Below, in pieces: positions 20,190 to 20,925 of a DNA stretch of 20,925 nt (position 1 is its first letter; every line of letters begins with the position of its first letter). The notes beneath the pieces were generated by a model. It worked only from the letters and a program-made list of their open reading frames with translations. It made no database searches and had not been told where the DNA came from. This DNA comes from a virus. A program made the position numbers and the translations under genes. The stretch is taken from the IMG/VR virus record IMGVR_UViG_3300044990_000934, positions 1 to 20,925 of that record; one strand, written 5' to 3'.

Positions 20190-20573
20190 ATGAACGGACA
20201 GGCAAAGGAAAAGATTGAGCGTACACGGGAGTACGTTTTGGCGAGCAACCTGGCCGACGAGGCCAAGGACGGCCTGGGCAACCTGCTCGACGCCGGGGCC
20301 AAGGCGGCGAACGGGGCACCCGACAAAATTCAGGCCATTGCGGACGCACTTATGGAGCTTATCCTCCACGAGGTCAAGCAGGCGGTCCGCTATCCTGAAA
20401 CGTTCAAGAAGGCGGTGGAGGCGCATGCGTTGACCTGCCCGCTCAACACCCCGGCCGGGAAGCTCGGCGTGGCGTTCCGGTTCCGCTGGCCCATCTGCGT
20501 GTTCGCCTCCGTTGCCGTGTTCTCGCCCAACTTCGGGCGGCTGGCCGAGCTGATCAAAGGGCTGATTCGATGA
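20190..20573 (+). CDS. Hypothetical membrane-associated protein (127 aa)
   Basis: ATG 20190 has AAGGGGG (20174-20180) nine bases upstream; the longer in-frame reading overlaps the propeller gene by about 130 bp and is rejected. The protein starts MNGQAKEKIERTREYVLASN, with amphipathic helices (KIQAIADALMELILHEVKQA), and has one hydrophobic segment near the C-terminus (WPICVFASVAVFSPNFG, about 101-117). It could be a holin-like or lysis-accessory protein, but one segment preceded by about 100 soluble residues is not typical. The end overlaps the next start as ATGA. Confidence 0.6.
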   Translation: MNGQAKEKIERTREYVLASNLADEAKDGLGNLLDAGAKAANGAPDKIQAIADALMELILHEVKQAVRYPETFKKAVEAHALTCPLNTPAGKLGVAFRFRWPICVFASVAVFSPNFGRLAELIKGLIR

Positions 20574-20925
20574 ATCCTACCGTCCCCGGAACATTCGAAA
20601 ACGAGCGCGAGAATGTCGGCTACCTGCTGGAGTTTGACCATCAGGACTACGGGTGTTTCTGGCGCGAAAAGGTCGTGTATCGGTTCATCCTCATTGAGCG
20701 TAGCCCCATCACATTCATCCAGCGGGACGGCACGCGCATTAGGCCATGCCGGGAGTTCCTGAGTGATCAGGGATCGCAGCCGCCTATAGTGCAGGGCTGG
20801 CTCCCCAAAGATCGACATCCGGCGGTCTATTTCCACGATGACCAATATCGGAGCGGTGGGGCGTGGATTGCGGCACCCGGAAACGTCGCCTTTGAGTTTG
20901 TGCCGTTGACCCGCTCGCAAGCCGA
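20570..20925 (+). CDS. DUF1353-like phage protein (cut by right edge)
   Basis: ATG 20570 overlaps the previous stop as ATGA. The frame stays open to the window end, giving 118 complete codons. Residues about 66-118 (CREFLSDQGSQPPIVQGWLP, then DRHPAVYFHDDQYRSGGAWI and FEFVPLTRSQA) match the DUF1353 pattern: 'fxSDxxSxPxxxxxxxP', an HD-x-Y pair (H-D-D-Q-Y), and a C-terminal 'TRxxAD'. DUF1353 proteins are small and occur in phage tail/lysis regions; their biochemical role is unknown. The remaining C-terminus lies outside. The N-terminal 40 residues look like an added charged segment. Confidence 0.7.
   Translation, partial: MNPTVPGTFENERENVGYLLEFDHQDYGCFWREKVVYRFILIERSPITFIQRDGTRIRPCREFLSDQGSQPPIVQGWLPKDRHPAVYFHDDQYRSGGAWIAAPGNVAFEFVPLTRSQA

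Noticed and set aside
1-20925. CRISPR array
   Set aside because: No regularly spaced repeats of 25-40 bp were seen.

Overview
The window reads as part of a tailed bacteriophage or prophage genome of a Gram-negative, GC-rich host. The call rests on a nearly complete, correctly ordered head-and-tail block: terminase small and large subunits, a lambda-type portal, an S49 head protease, a scaffold-like coiled coil, a major capsid candidate, connector and tail-completion proteins, two tail-tube-like paralogues, a tape measure, and tail or fibre proteins. The host cannot be fixed from sequence alone. The Sec-dependent lipobox and signal peptides, the LamG-type fold and the integrase-tail flavour would suit a Verrucomicrobiota/Kiritimatiellota/Lentisphaerota host, but this is a weak inference.

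Layout. (1) 1-634: a leftward pair, a ribbon-helix-helix (RHH) protein translationally coupled to a replication-like protein cut by the left edge. It is divergent from a rightward 48-aa RHH protein, with a good leftward sigma70-type promoter between them. (2) 770-1690: what looks like an old or displaced integration module. It holds the last 42 codons of a tyrosine recombinase, a near-consensus promoter driving a 63-aa gene, a zinc-knuckle microprotein, and a 3' half of a tRNA-Arg(UCU) gene flanked by two pairs of GCAACG repeats with 11-bp spacing (an attP-like layout). (3) 1686-3848: tightly overlapped small genes, including a single-TM microprotein, a calcineurin-like phosphoesterase and Cys-rich small proteins. 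(4) 3867-6314: terminase and a zinc-ribbon microprotein. (5) 6319-6448: a free-standing promoter-hairpin-terminator unit that looks like a ~95-nt small RNA gene. (6) 6478-11295: head genes. (7) 11288-16677: tail completion, tail tube, chaperone-position and tape-measure genes. (8) 16658-20925: fibre/baseplate, LamG, lipoprotein, beta-propeller and DUF1353-like genes.

The rightward genes behave as one late operon. Stop and start codons overlap as ATGA or GTGA at more than a dozen junctions, so translational coupling is pervasive. The most unusual property is that four proteins inside this virion operon (starts 9100, 14028, 16658, 17995) have textbook Sec signal peptides. A fifth (18795) has a lipobox and a sixth (19007) an N-terminal membrane anchor. 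Either this phage exports a set of virion-like or surface proteins through Sec, or the operon carries a secreted cargo set. Other points worth checking are the candidate small RNA between terminase and portal genes, the attP-like structure, and competing hairpins upstream of the terminase.
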